Source: Oscillospiraceae bacterium (GTDB taxonomy: Bacteria > Bacillota > Clostridia > Oscillospirales > Acutalibacteraceae). From it: a DNA stretch of 64,000 bases. The notes under the pieces are model-generated. The model was not told where the DNA came from, did no database searches, and saw only the letters and a program-made list of their open reading frames with translations. The stretch is taken from assembly GCA_029012445.1 (NCBI GenBank), contig JAQXMC010000005.1, positions 1-64,000 of the forward strand, read 5' to 3'. Shown piece after piece: positions 6,991 through 15,332 of the stretch; the stretch's first letter is position 1; every line of letters begins with the position of its first letter. Made by a program: the position numbers and the translations under genes.

Positions 6991-8076
6991 ATGAGTGAAC
7001 TTGTTGAAAAACGCAAACAGCTTGAAAAAATCGACGCAGATATGGCGGAGCTTTTTGAAAAAAGAATGAAAGTAACCGAGAGTATCGCCGATTATAAGCA
7101 GAAAAACGCCCTCCCGGTTTTAGATGCGGAGCGTGAAAAGGCGCTTCTGGCAAAAAATTCGGAATATATCCGAAACCCCGAATGCCGTGAATACTATGTT
7201 CAGTTTATGAAAGATGTTATGAAGCTTTCAAGAGATTTTCAGACAAGACGCCTTGACGGCAGGCGCGTGGCCTATTGCGGCACCGAGGGCGCTTTTGCGC
7301 ACCTTGCGGCTAAAAAGCAGTTCCCGGAGTCGGAGCTGGTGGGATATACCGACTTTGCCGGCGCGTACTCGGCAGTGGAAAACGGCGAATGTGACTGCGC
7401 GGTTCTGCCTATTGAAAACAGCTATGTCGGAGATGTCGGCATGGTAATGGATCTTATGTTCTCCGGCAGTCTTTTCGTGAACGGAATAGTGGAGCTTGAT
7501 GTGGTGCAAAATCTCGTGGCTCAGCCCGGAGTCTCTCCCGACGAAATCAAAACCGTTGTCAGCCACCCTCAGGCTCTCGAGCAGTGCAGCGAATATATTA
7601 AATCCAGAGGGCTGAAAACAATTTCCTATTCAAACACCGCCCTTGCCACGCAATATGTCAAAGAGCACTGCGACAGGACCTATGCCGCCATCGCTTCGGA
7701 GGAAACCGCCCGCATTTTCGGCATGGAGATCATTGCCGCCGGCATTAACACAGGCCATGTCAACACTACCCGTTTCGCCGTACTTTCCCGCTCGCAGCGT
7801 ATGCCGGAGCCTGACAGCCGCAATGAAAACGAGCACTTCATTCTGCTTTTCACAACGAAAAACGAAGCCGGCGCTCTTGTTCAGCCGCTTAACATAATCG
7901 GTGCGCACGGTTTCAATATGCGTAATCTGCGCAGCCGCCCGCGAAAGGATCTGCTCTGGAACTACTATTTCTTTGTCGAAGCCGACGGAAATATTGCCAC
8001 ACGGAACGGCAAGGATATGATGAATGAACTTTCGGCGGTATGCGCAAGGCTTAAACTGGTCGGGACCTATAACTGA
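6991..8076 (+). CDS. pheA: Bifunctional chorismate mutase / prephenate dehydratase (P-protein)
   Basis: A 361-aa fusion that converts chorismate to prephenate and then to phenylpyruvate, the phenylalanine branch. Residues 1-85 are an AroQ-class chorismate mutase helix bundle (KIDADMAELFEKRMKVTESIADYK). Residues 90-270 are the prephenate dehydratase (VAYCGTEGAFAHLAA, VLPIENSYVGDVG, and the NTTRFAVL motif with its catalytic Thr-Arg-Phe). Residues 280-360 are an ACT domain, which normally binds Phe for feedback inhibition. It starts at ATG 6991 after GGGGATATT and is the first gene behind the attenuator. Having pheA lead an operon that contains the whole common pathway puts the Phe/Tyr signal in control of everything downstream. 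Confidence 0.96.
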   Translation: MSELVEKRKQLEKIDADMAELFEKRMKVTESIADYKQKNALPVLDAEREKALLAKNSEYIRNPECREYYVQFMKDVMKLSRDFQTRRLDGRRVAYCGTEGAFAHLAAKKQFPESELVGYTDFAGAYSAVENGECDCAVLPIENSYVGDVGMVMDLMFSGSLFVNGIVELDVVQNLVAQPGVSPDEIKTVVSHPQALEQCSEYIKSRGLKTISYSNTALATQYVKEHCDRTYAAIASEETARIFGMEIIAAGINTGHVNTTRFAVLSRSQRMPEPDSRNENEHFILLFTTKNEAGALVQPLNIIGAHGFNMRNLRSRPRKDLLWNYYFFVEADGNIATRNGKDMMNELSAVCARLKLVGTYN

Positions 8077-8099
8077 GAAGCCGATAAGGAGAATTGAAC

Positions 8100-9107
8100 A
8101 TGATAATTCCTGTTAAAACGGAAAACGGCGGCTACGATATAATACTTGAAAGAGGCGCTCTGAGTCGTGCGGGCGAATACCTGTCGCTCGGCAGACGAGT
8201 TCTCATTGTGACCGACGACGGCGTTCCGGCAGAATACGCCGCGCAAGTTCAGGCTCAGTGCGGCAAAGCTCTGACCGTTACCCTGCCGCAGGGGGAAGCC
8301 ACAAAATGCTTTGACAGCTATCAACGCCTGCTTCGCACAATGGCGGAAAACGGTTTTTCCCGCGGCGACTGCGTTGTTGCCGTCGGCGGCGGAGTCATGG
8401 GGGATCTTGCGGGTTTCGCCGCCGCAACATATATGAGGGGCATTGATTTCTATAATGTACCCACAACTATGCTTTCAATGGTCGATTCCTCCATCGGAGG
8501 CAAGGTCGCAATAGACATGGACGGTATTAAAAACATTGTCGGCGCGTTTTATCAGCCCGGGAGAGTTCTGATTGATCCTCAGGTGCTTTCGACTCTTTGC
8601 CGGCGCCAGTATAACGCCGGGCTTGCCGAGGCTGTAAAAATGGCAGCCACAAGCGATGAAAAACTGTTTGAGCTGATAGAAAGCGACGACCCGGAAAAGC
8701 ATACCGACGAAATAATCGAGCGCTCGCTTCTGATAAAGAAAAGCGTGGTTGAACAGGATCCGACTGAAAAGGGACTGCGCCGCGTTCTCAACTTCGGTCA
8801 CACCGTCGGTCATGCGATCGAAAGCAACGGTCACGGAAAATATATACACGGCGAATGTGTTGCGCTCGGAATGCTGACAATGTGCTCCGACGAAACGGCT
8901 TCGAGACTGCGGGCGGTGCTCGGCAAAGTCGGACTTCCGACAAAAATCAGCGTTTCGGCCAAGGAGCTGATCCCTTATCTGAAGCACGACAAAAAGCTGC
9001 TCAAAGACAAGATAGTGACGGTCTATGTCAAAGCCATAGGAAGCTTTGAGTTCAGGCAGGAAAGCATAGACGAAATAGAAAAAAGAATAGCTCTCATTGA
9101 AAATTGA
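8100..9107 (+). CDS. aroB: 3-dehydroquinate synthase
   Basis: A 335-aa NAD- and metal-dependent enzyme converting DAHP to 3-dehydroquinate, the second shikimate step. Motifs seen are GGGVMGDLAGFAAATYMRG and PTTMLSMVDSSIGGKVAID (nucleotide and substrate binding), NFGHTVGHAIE and HGECVALGM (metal-binding histidines). I chose ATG 8100 (MIIPVKTENGGYD), preceded by AAGGAGAATTGAAC, over the in-frame TTG two codons earlier. The gene lies 23 nt behind pheA in the operon. Length and motifs are normal. Confidence 0.97.
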   Translation: MIIPVKTENGGYDIILERGALSRAGEYLSLGRRVLIVTDDGVPAEYAAQVQAQCGKALTVTLPQGEATKCFDSYQRLLRTMAENGFSRGDCVVAVGGGVMGDLAGFAAATYMRGIDFYNVPTTMLSMVDSSIGGKVAIDMDGIKNIVGAFYQPGRVLIDPQVLSTLCRRQYNAGLAEAVKMAATSDEKLFELIESDDPEKHTDEIIERSLLIKKSVVEQDPTEKGLRRVLNFGHTVGHAIESNGHGKYIHGECVALGMLTMCSDETASRLRAVLGKVGLPTKISVSAKELIPYLKHDKKLLKDKIVTVYVKAIGSFEFRQESIDEIEKRIALIEN

Positions 9108-9127
9108 GCCGAAAGGAATGATCGGAT

Positions 9128-10231
9128 ATGAAAAACACATTCGGCAGCAGTATACAGCTCACAATATTCGGCGAAAGTCACGGCGAAGCGATAGGCGCAG
9201 TCCTTGACGGACTGGCTCCGGGAATAACAGTTGATGAATACGAGATAGCCGCGCTTCTTTCAAAAAGACGCCCCTCATCTTCAATCGACACCGCCCGCAG
9301 AGAACAGGACGACTACCGAATAGTCAGCGGCGTTTTTAACGGAAAGACAACAGGTGCGCCGCTGTGCATAATAATCCCCAATGAGGACAGGCGCAACGGA
9401 GACTATGATCAAATGAAGCAGGTTGCCCGTCCGTCGCACGCAGACTACACCGCCTATTGCAAATACCACGGCTATGAGGACTACCGTGGAGGCGGTCACT
9501 TTTCCGGCCGTGTTACCGCGGCTCTTGTGGCCTGCGGAGCTATCTTGCAAAGGGCGCTCAGAGACGCAGGCATTGAAATCGGGACCCACATTCTGGTTTG
9601 CGGCGGAGCGCATGACCGGAATTTCAACAATATTCATGAAGATATCGCTTACCTGAGGGAGGCGCCTTTCCCGGTGCTCGATCCGTCATGTGAAAAAGCG
9701 ATATCCGAAGCGGTGCTGGCGGCGAAGAAAAGCTGTGACAGCGTCGGCGGAATAGTGCAGACCGCCGTGACGGGAGTTCCGGCAGGCGTGGGCTAGCCGT
9801 GGTTTGACAGTGTTGAGGGACTCCTCTCGCACGCACTGTTTTCTCTCGGCGGTATAAAGGGCGTTGAGTTCGGCGCAGGCTTCGGGGCGGCCGGAATGAC
9901 CGGCAGCGTATTCAACGACGCTTTCACCTGCAACGACGGCGAGGTCGTCACCCTGACAAACAATAACGGCGGAATAAACGGGGGCATAACCAACGGTATG
10001 CCGATAGTGTTCAGCTGCGCCGTCAAGCCCACTCCGTCTATCGCTCAGCCACAGCAAACGGTCGATTTCTGCGAGAAAAAGAATGTCACTCTCAGCATAA
10101 AGGGGCGGCATGATCCCGCTATCGTGCGCCGCATTTGCCCTGTTGTGGACAGCATAACGGCATTGGTCATCAGCGATCTTATGGCTCAGCGATACGGCAC
10201 CGATGTGTTCTTGAGAGGTGCTGAAAAATGA
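9128..10231 (+). pseudogene. aroC: Chorismate synthase with an in-frame TAG (codon 223)
   Basis: Chorismate synthase converts EPSP to chorismate using reduced FMN. The N-terminal part has FGESHGEAIGAVLDG and RPSHADYTAYCKY. The reading frame is broken only by TAG at 9794-9796, inside a conserved stretch that reads VPAGVG-stop-PWFDSVEG. Relatives have GEP here, so GAG-to-TAG is the simplest change. The same frame then continues intact through NNNGGINGGITNGMPI (FMN site) and RHDPAIVRR to a TGA at 10229-10231 that overlaps aroEK as ATGA. The full length would be 367 codons, normal for AroC. Everything else in the operon is intact, so this is a very recent nonsense mutation, suppression or readthrough, or a sequence error. 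TAG also ends cas1 here, which argues against general recoding. Confidence 0.9.
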
Positions 10232-11466
10232 AATACGGACTTATAGGCGCAAAGCTCGGCCACAGCTTCTCACCGGAAATTCACAAGCTGATAGGCGATT
10301 ATGAATATGTGACGGCCGAGATGAACGAAAAAGAGCTTGACAGTTTTCTGCGTGACAGAGATTTTCTGGGAGTGAATGTTACCATTCCCTATAAACAGAC
10401 GGTAATGAAATATCTTGATGAGACGGACTCCCGAGCCGAAAGGATAGGCGCAGTCAACACCATCGTCAACCGGAACGGCAGGCTTTGCGGCTACAACACG
10501 GATTACTTCGGCGCCGCAGCGCTGTTGCGCCGAACAGGACTTGATATCAAAGGCAAGCGAGTCCTTATTCTCGGCACGGGCGGCACCTGCAAAACCATGA
10601 GCGCCGTTGTTTCGGATATGGGCGCCGAAAAAACGGTCAGGGTTTCAAGGCGTGGCGGCGACGGCGCCGTGAAATATGAGGACGCCGTGAAGCTTTGCTG
10701 CGACGCGCAGGTGATAATCAACACAACTCCCGTTGGAATGTATCCGGATATCAGAGGCTGCCCGATAGATATCTCAGCTTTCGGCGATCTGGAGGGTGTG
10801 GCGGATGTTGTTTATAACCCGCTTTCCACTGAGCTTGTCCGCAGAACTAAGCTTCGCGGTCTCAAAGCGGACGGAGGACTGTATATGCTTGCCGCCCAGG
10901 CGGTTTATGCGTCAGCGCTGTTTCGGGGCGTTCCCGTTCAGGAAGATATTATCGAAAAAGTCTATAACGGCGTGCGCCGTGAGAAGCAGAATATTGTCCT
11001 CATCGGTATGCCATCATCGGGCAAAACCACTGTCGGAAGGCTGATCGCCGAAAAAACAGGGCGCAGATTTATCGACTGTGACGAAAAAATAGTCGGGCGC
11101 TGCGGAAAATCTATACCGGAAATTTTCGCAGAACAGGGCGAGGAAGGATTTCGCCGCATTGAGCGTCAGGTGATATCGGATCTCACTAAAGAGCAGGGAG
11201 TTGTCATTGCCACCGGCGGCGGAGCCGTACTCAACAGCGAAAATGTTTTCGATCTCAAGGCAAACGGCAGACTGTTTTTGCTTGACCGACCGCCTGAAAA
11301 GCTGATATCCACGCCTGACCGTCCCCTGTCGGCGGACAGGGCGGCTATTGAAAAAATGTATCATGAACGCAAGTCAAAATATCTGCTTGCCGCAGACTCC
11401 GTTATTCCCTCAGCGGGAGAACCGCAGCAGGCGGCGGAGCTTATATTGGAGGAATTCAAAAAATGA
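10228..11466 (+). CDS. aroE-aroK: Fused shikimate dehydrogenase - shikimate kinase
   Basis: A 412-aa bifunctional protein. Residues 1-265 are AroE: GHSFSPEIHKLI binds shikimate, NVTIPYKQTVM carries the catalytic Lys, INTTPVGMYP is also present, and GTGGTCKTMSAVV is the NADP Rossmann loop. Residues 268-412 are AroK: Walker A GMPSSGKTT, FIDCDEKI, EEGFRRIE and TGGGAVL, then the arginine of PDRPLS. Together they reduce 3-dehydroshikimate and phosphorylate shikimate. Fusions of this pair occur in some Firmicutes but are not the common arrangement. The ATG overlaps the aroC stop (ATGA) and the stop overlaps the aroQ start in the same way, so translation is probably coupled. Confidence 0.95.
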   Translation: MKYGLIGAKLGHSFSPEIHKLIGDYEYVTAEMNEKELDSFLRDRDFLGVNVTIPYKQTVMKYLDETDSRAERIGAVNTIVNRNGRLCGYNTDYFGAAALLRRTGLDIKGKRVLILGTGGTCKTMSAVVSDMGAEKTVRVSRRGGDGAVKYEDAVKLCCDAQVIINTTPVGMYPDIRGCPIDISAFGDLEGVADVVYNPLSTELVRRTKLRGLKADGGLYMLAAQAVYASALFRGVPVQEDIIEKVYNGVRREKQNIVLIGMPSSGKTTVGRLIAEKTGRRFIDCDEKIVGRCGKSIPEIFAEQGEEGFRRIERQVISDLTKEQGVVIATGGGAVLNSENVFDLKANGRLFLLDRPPEKLISTPDRPLSADRAAIEKMYHERKSKYLLAADSVIPSAGEPQQAAELILEEFKK

Positions 11467-11903
11467 AAATTGCGATAATAAACGGTCCGAATTTAAATAT
11501 GCTGGGTATTCGGGAGCCTGAAATCTACGGAAGAGCCGATTACAACGAGCTTGTCAGAATGATAAAGGAACACGCAGAGAGACGCAACATTGAAGTGTCG
11601 TTTTTTCAGTCGAACCATGAGGGCGCTATTGTGGATTTCATTCAGCAGGCTTATTTTGATAAAACGGACGGCATAGTCATCAATCCCGCCGCATACACCC
11701 ACACGAGCGTAGCTATCGCAGACGCACTGAAAGCGGTTTCCATTCCTTTTGTTGAGGTTCATATTTCCGCTGTGGAAACCCGAGAGGCTTTCAGACAGAT
11801 AAGCTATGTCAGAGATATTGCCGTCAGCACCGTCACAGGCAAAGGCTTTGACGGATATATTGAGGCAATGGATATACTGATTGACAGGGCTGACGGAAAA
11901 TGA
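11463..11903 (+). CDS. aroQ: Type II 3-dehydroquinate dehydratase
   Basis: A 146-aa enzyme dehydrating 3-dehydroquinate to 3-dehydroshikimate. It shows the type II hallmarks: INGPNLNMLGIREPEIYG with the catalytic Tyr, QSNHEGAIVDFIQQA, NPAAYTHTSVAIADAL and PFVEVHISAVETREAFR with the active-site His. Type II enzymes are dodecamers of about 145-150 aa, which fits. The start overlaps aroEK (ATGA) and the stop overlaps aroA (ATGA at 11900-11903). Confidence 0.97.
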   Translation: MKIAIINGPNLNMLGIREPEIYGRADYNELVRMIKEHAERRNIEVSFFQSNHEGAIVDFIQQAYFDKTDGIVINPAAYTHTSVAIADALKAVSIPFVEVHISAVETREAFRQISYVRDIAVSTVTGKGFDGYIEAMDILIDRADGK

Positions 11904-13105
11904 GGGTAAAGATAAAAAAGGGAGCCGCCTTCGGAGCGGTAGATATTCCTTCTTCAAAAAGCTATGCCCACAGGCTGATGATCTGCGCCGGATTATCGCA
12001 GGGCGAGAGCCGGATCGGCGGACTTGACCGGAATCAGGATGTTCTCGCAACAGCGGATTGTCTGACGGCGCTGGGCGCGTCGGTCCGATTTGAAGACAGA
12101 AACGCATTTATCCGCGGCTGCGGCAAAAACATTATCCCGGGGCAGCGGCTTGAGTGCCGTGAAAGCGGCAGCACTCTGCGCTTTCTGATACCTGTTGCGC
12201 TTCTCGGCGGCGGCGGCGATTTTGTCGGAGCCGGGCGGCTTATGGAACGCGGCGTCGGTGTTTATGAAAAGCTGTTTTCGGGCAGAGGAATAGAGATATC
12301 ACCTATAAAAAACGGCATCAGCGCAAAGGGCAGGCTGAAAAGCGGAGAATATATTATACCGGGAGATGTGAGCAGTCAGTTTATATCCGGTATGCTGTTC
12401 GCTCTGCCCCTCGCCGACGGAGACAGCAAAATCGAAGTAACTCAGCCGTTTGAAAGCAGAAGCTATGTTGATATGACTGTTGACGCACTCAGGCAAAGCG
12501 GTATTGATATATCGGCGCACGGCGGAAGATTTTTTGAAATAAAGGGCAGTCAGGAGTACCGTCCGCTGAACACAAAGGTGGAGGGCGACTGGTCAAACGC
12601 AGCGTTTTTCTATGCTTTGAATGTAATCGGCGGAAATGTCAAAGTGAACGGTCTGAGAAATGACAGCTGCCAGGGCGACAGAATATGTCTTGAATATCTC
12701 AGGCGGCTCTCGCTCGGAAAAGCGACGATCAATATATCGGACTGCCCCGATCTTGCTCCGATACTGTTCACTGTTGCGGCGGCTTGCCACGGTGGTGTTT
12801 TCGAGGGTACGAGAAGATTAGCTATAAAGGAGAGCGACCGGGCGGCGGTCATGGCGCAGGAGCTCGCCAAATGCGGCGCTGAGGTCAAAGTCGGCGAAGA
12901 CGCGGCGGAGGTGATCGCTTCCGACCTGCATGAGCCGACAGAACCGTTTTGCGGTCACAACGACCACAGGGTTATAATGTCGCTCAGCGTTATGTCGACG
13001 CTCGTCGGCGGAGTTATCGAGGGCGCGCAGGCCGTTTCAAAAAGCTATCCGGGCTTTTTTGACGCACTGAGTCGGCTCGGCGTGGAGGTGGAAATTTATG
13101 ATTGA
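11900..13105 (+). CDS. aroA: 3-phosphoshikimate 1-carboxyvinyltransferase (EPSP synthase)
   Basis: A 401-aa enzyme joining PEP to shikimate-3-phosphate. Motifs seen are PSSKSYAHRLMICAGLS (substrate-binding Lys and Ser), ECRESGSTLRFLIPVALLG, GDVSSQFISGMLFALPL, GDWSNAAFFYAL (catalytic Asp region), the RLAIKESDR motif, and HNDHRVIMSLSVM. It is slightly shorter than the usual 425-430 aa but all conserved blocks are present. It overlaps aroQ by 4 nt and tyrA by 8 nt. The N-terminal LDRNQDVLATADCLTALG differs from the E. coli type in the way usual for Clostridia. Confidence 0.96.
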   Translation: MRVKIKKGAAFGAVDIPSSKSYAHRLMICAGLSQGESRIGGLDRNQDVLATADCLTALGASVRFEDRNAFIRGCGKNIIPGQRLECRESGSTLRFLIPVALLGGGGDFVGAGRLMERGVGVYEKLFSGRGIEISPIKNGISAKGRLKSGEYIIPGDVSSQFISGMLFALPLADGDSKIEVTQPFESRSYVDMTVDALRQSGIDISAHGGRFFEIKGSQEYRPLNTKVEGDWSNAAFFYALNVIGGNVKVNGLRNDSCQGDRICLEYLRRLSLGKATINISDCPDLAPILFTVAAACHGGVFEGTRRLAIKESDRAAVMAQELAKCGAEVKVGEDAAEVIASDLHEPTEPFCGHNDHRVIMSLSVMSTLVGGVIEGAQAVSKSYPGFFDALSRLGVEVEIYD

Positions 13106-13967
13106 TAAGAACGAAAAAATACTGATCGTCGGCCTTGGTCTGCTCGGCGGAAGCTACGCTGAAATTCTCACAGAAAAAGGCTTTGAAGTCGGCGCAGTCG
13201 ATATAAACAAAGACTCTGTTGAATTCGCTCTGAAAAAAGGAATTATTGCTCACGGAACAACAGAGCCGTCTGAAGATTACCTGAAAGAATTTGACCTGGT
13301 CGTTCTTGCACTTTATCCCTCGGCGGCGGTTGAGTGGGTGAAAAAATATCAGTCATTTCTCAAAAGCGGAGTGCTGATAACCGATGTCACGGGAGTGAAA
13401 TGCAGCGTTGTATATAAAATTCAGAGCTTTCTGCGTGACGACGCGGAATTTGTCGGCGCTCACCCTATGGCGGGGCGCGAGGTTTCGGGAGTTCGGAACG
13501 CAGCCGGAGATATGTTCCTCGGTGCGAATTATATAGTTACTCCCACAGACAAAAACTCGCCTGAGGCAATAGAGCGCTGCGAAGATCTCGGGCGCATCAT
13601 CGGGTGCCGCTGCATAAGCAGACTGACGCCCGAGCTTCACGACGAAATGGTCGGATTTTTGTCTCAACTGACGCATTGTATCGCCGTGGCTCTCATGGCG
13701 TGCAAGGATTCGCAGCATCTCGCTGATTACACCGGAGATTCATTCCGAGATCTGACGAGGATAGCCAAGATCAACGAAGAAATGTGGAGCGAGCTTTTTA
13801 TTGCAAATAAAGAGCAGCTTCTGGAACAGATGGAGCTGTTCCTTGATAAATTCATATATATTAGAGACGCACTCAGAAACAGCGATTCCGAGGCTCTCAA
13901 GGATATAATGCGTCTTTCCACAAAGCGCAGAAAAATTTTTGACAGACAGGAGAACAAACAGCTATGA
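13098..13967 (+). CDS. tyrA: Prephenate dehydrogenase
   Basis: A 289-aa NAD(P)-dependent enzyme converting prephenate to 4-hydroxyphenylpyruvate, the tyrosine branch. The Rossmann loop is IVGLGLLGGSYAEIL, followed by DVTGVKCSVV and FVGAHPMAGREVSG, the latter with the catalytic His. The C-terminal half is the helical dimerisation domain (LSQLTHCIAVALMACKD). No ACT domain follows, so feedback by tyrosine is not obvious. The ATG overlaps the last codons of aroA. Its presence in the same transcript as pheA explains why the leader peptide carries both Tyr and Phe codons. Confidence 0.95.
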   Translation: MIDKNEKILIVGLGLLGGSYAEILTEKGFEVGAVDINKDSVEFALKKGIIAHGTTEPSEDYLKEFDLVVLALYPSAAVEWVKKYQSFLKSGVLITDVTGVKCSVVYKIQSFLRDDAEFVGAHPMAGREVSGVRNAAGDMFLGANYIVTPTDKNSPEAIERCEDLGRIIGCRCISRLTPELHDEMVGFLSQLTHCIAVALMACKDSQHLADYTGDSFRDLTRIAKINEEMWSELFIANKEQLLEQMELFLDKFIYIRDALRNSDSEALKDIMRLSTKRRKIFDRQENKQL

Positions 13968-14995
13968 ACATGGAATTCAAAAGAAAATTGCCGGCGCCTG
14001 AGGACGTCATCAATATGTACCCTTTGACGGACGAAATGATTCGCCGAAAGGCTGAAAACGATAAGGAGATCCGCAGCGTCTTTCTCGGCGAGAGCGATAA
14101 GCTCGTGCTGCTGGTCGGTCCCTGCTCAGCAGACCGCGAGGACGCAGTTCTGGACTATATATCGAGACTTCGCGATGTTCAGGAAAAGGTAAAGGACAAA
14201 ATCGTTATAATCCCGAGAATTTACACAAACAAGCCCCGCACCACTGGCGCCGGCTATAAGGGAATGCTTCACCAGAGCGACCCTCATTGCCCACCGGATA
14301 TGCTTAAAGGTGTTCTCGCTATTCGCCGGCTTCATGTGAAAGTGCTTGAACAGACAGGCTTTTCCGGCGCCGATGAAATGCTTTATCCCGAAAACCACAG
14401 ATATCTGGCTGATGTTTTATCCTATGTGGCTGTGGGCGCCCGTTCGGTTGAAAATCAGCAGCACCGTCTGACTGCCAGCGGTCTTGATATGCCCGTCGGA
14501 ATGAAAAATCCCACAAGCGGCGATCTTTCCGTCATGACTAACGCTATCACTGCCGCTCAGAGCGGTCATGTGTTCAGTTACAGAGGCTGGGAGGTCTCAT
14601 CAAGCGGAAATCCCCTCGCCCACGCTATTCTTCGCGGATATGTTAACCGTTACGGTCAGACCGCACCCAACTATCACTATGAGGACCTCAGCGCACTGGG
14701 CGAGCTGTTCGCTAAAGGCAACTTCAAAAATCCAGCCGTTGTGGTCGATGTCAATCACTCAAACTCCGGCAAGAATTATCTTGAGCAGATTCGTATTGCC
14801 AAGGAGGTTCTTCACAGCACACGCCATTCAAAGGATATTTACCGTCTTGTGAAAGGTCTGATGATCGAATCATATATTGAGGACGGCTGCCAGAAGGTCG
14901 ACGGCGGAAAATACGGTCTGTCCATAACAGACCCCTGTCTCGGATGGGAGAAAACCGAAAGGCTCATTCTCGATATTGCCGACCTCAGAACCTAA
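13964..14995 (+). CDS. aroF: 3-deoxy-7-phosphoheptulonate (DAHP) synthase, class I AroG/F/H type
   Basis: A 343-aa enzyme condensing PEP and erythrose-4-phosphate, the first committed shikimate step. Conserved blocks are LLVGPCSADREDAVLDYI, PRIYTNKPRTTGAGYKGMLHQSDP, GARSVENQQHR, PVGMKNPTSGD, VVDVNHSNSGKNY and IEDGCQKVDGGKYGLSITDPCLGW. The length and the PRT(T)GWKG-like block put it in the AroG/F/H class, whose members are usually feedback-inhibited by one aromatic amino acid; which one cannot be told here. The ATG at 13964 overlaps the tyrA stop, and a second ATG two codons later is also possible. The first enzyme of the pathway is the last gene of the operon. Confidence 0.95.
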   Translation: MNMEFKRKLPAPEDVINMYPLTDEMIRRKAENDKEIRSVFLGESDKLVLLVGPCSADREDAVLDYISRLRDVQEKVKDKIVIIPRIYTNKPRTTGAGYKGMLHQSDPHCPPDMLKGVLAIRRLHVKVLEQTGFSGADEMLYPENHRYLADVLSYVAVGARSVENQQHRLTASGLDMPVGMKNPTSGDLSVMTNAITAAQSGHVFSYRGWEVSSSGNPLAHAILRGYVNRYGQTAPNYHYEDLSALGELFAKGNFKNPAVVVDVNHSNSGKNYLEQIRIAKEVLHSTRHSKDIYRLVKGLMIESYIEDGCQKVDGGKYGLSITDPCLGWEKTERLILDIADLRT

Positions 14996-15016
14996 TTTGT
15001 GTTATTGATGAATATA

Positions 15017-15057
15017 AAGATCCGTCTGACGCAAGCTTCGGCTTTCGGGCGGATCTT
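15017..15057 (+). terminator. Terminator of the shikimate operon
   Basis: Hairpin AAGATCCGTC (15017-15026) with GGCGGATCTT (15048-15057), ten pairs with one G-U, closing a 21-nt loop that itself contains AAGC/GCTT. It lies 21 nt after the aroF stop. There is no long T-run, so its strength is uncertain. Confidence 0.6.
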
Positions 15058-15120
15058 ATCATAATGCGGAAGCTTCACCGAGCTTTCCGGCTTCGTGCGC
15101 TATGATAAATGCGTTGAGAG

Positions 15121-15312
15121 CCGGGAGGCCGTCGGGGAAGAATGACCGATGGAATTTTCTTCGGTCGACAGGCGTACTAAGGTCCCCCGAGACCGGAAAA
15201 TGCCAAGCATATAAGCTTTCGGCGGCACGGTTTAGATACCGTGCCGCCGAAACAGTTTGGGTTTTGGGTTTGAAAGAATCAGACTTTTTCTTTCGTTTTT
15301 TATTTTTATGCG
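15121..15312 (+). repeat. Repeated structured intergenic element (family A), copy 1
   Basis: About 190 nt that align with 52621-52808 almost base for base in blocks: TGACCGATG, ATTTTCTTCGGTCGACAGG, CGTAC-AAGGT, CCGAGACCG, AAAATGCCAAGCATATAAG, then a hairpin, CAGTTTG, and AATCAGACTTTTTCTTTCG with a T-run. The hairpin at 15217-15252 is a perfect 15-bp stem (TTTCGGCGGCACGGT) with loop TTAGAT. In copy 2 the stem sequence is different but still fully paired. That is the pattern expected of a structured RNA or of a mobile palindromic element. It lies between the convergent aroF and alcohol dehydrogenase genes. I see no coding potential in it. The strand is given by the T-rich 3' end. Confidence 0.7.
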
Positions 15313-15332
15313 TTCGGTCCGACTTTTTCGAA

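Noticed and set aside
9794..9796. General reassignment of TAG to an amino acid
   Set aside because: cas1, the leader peptide and the holin ORF end at TAG at the expected places, so TAG is read as a stop in this genome. A local event in aroC is more likely.
15061..15332. Short open frames across the family A element
   Set aside because: Conservation between copies does not follow codons, and the hairpin changes completely while staying paired. RNA or DNA structure explains it better than coding.
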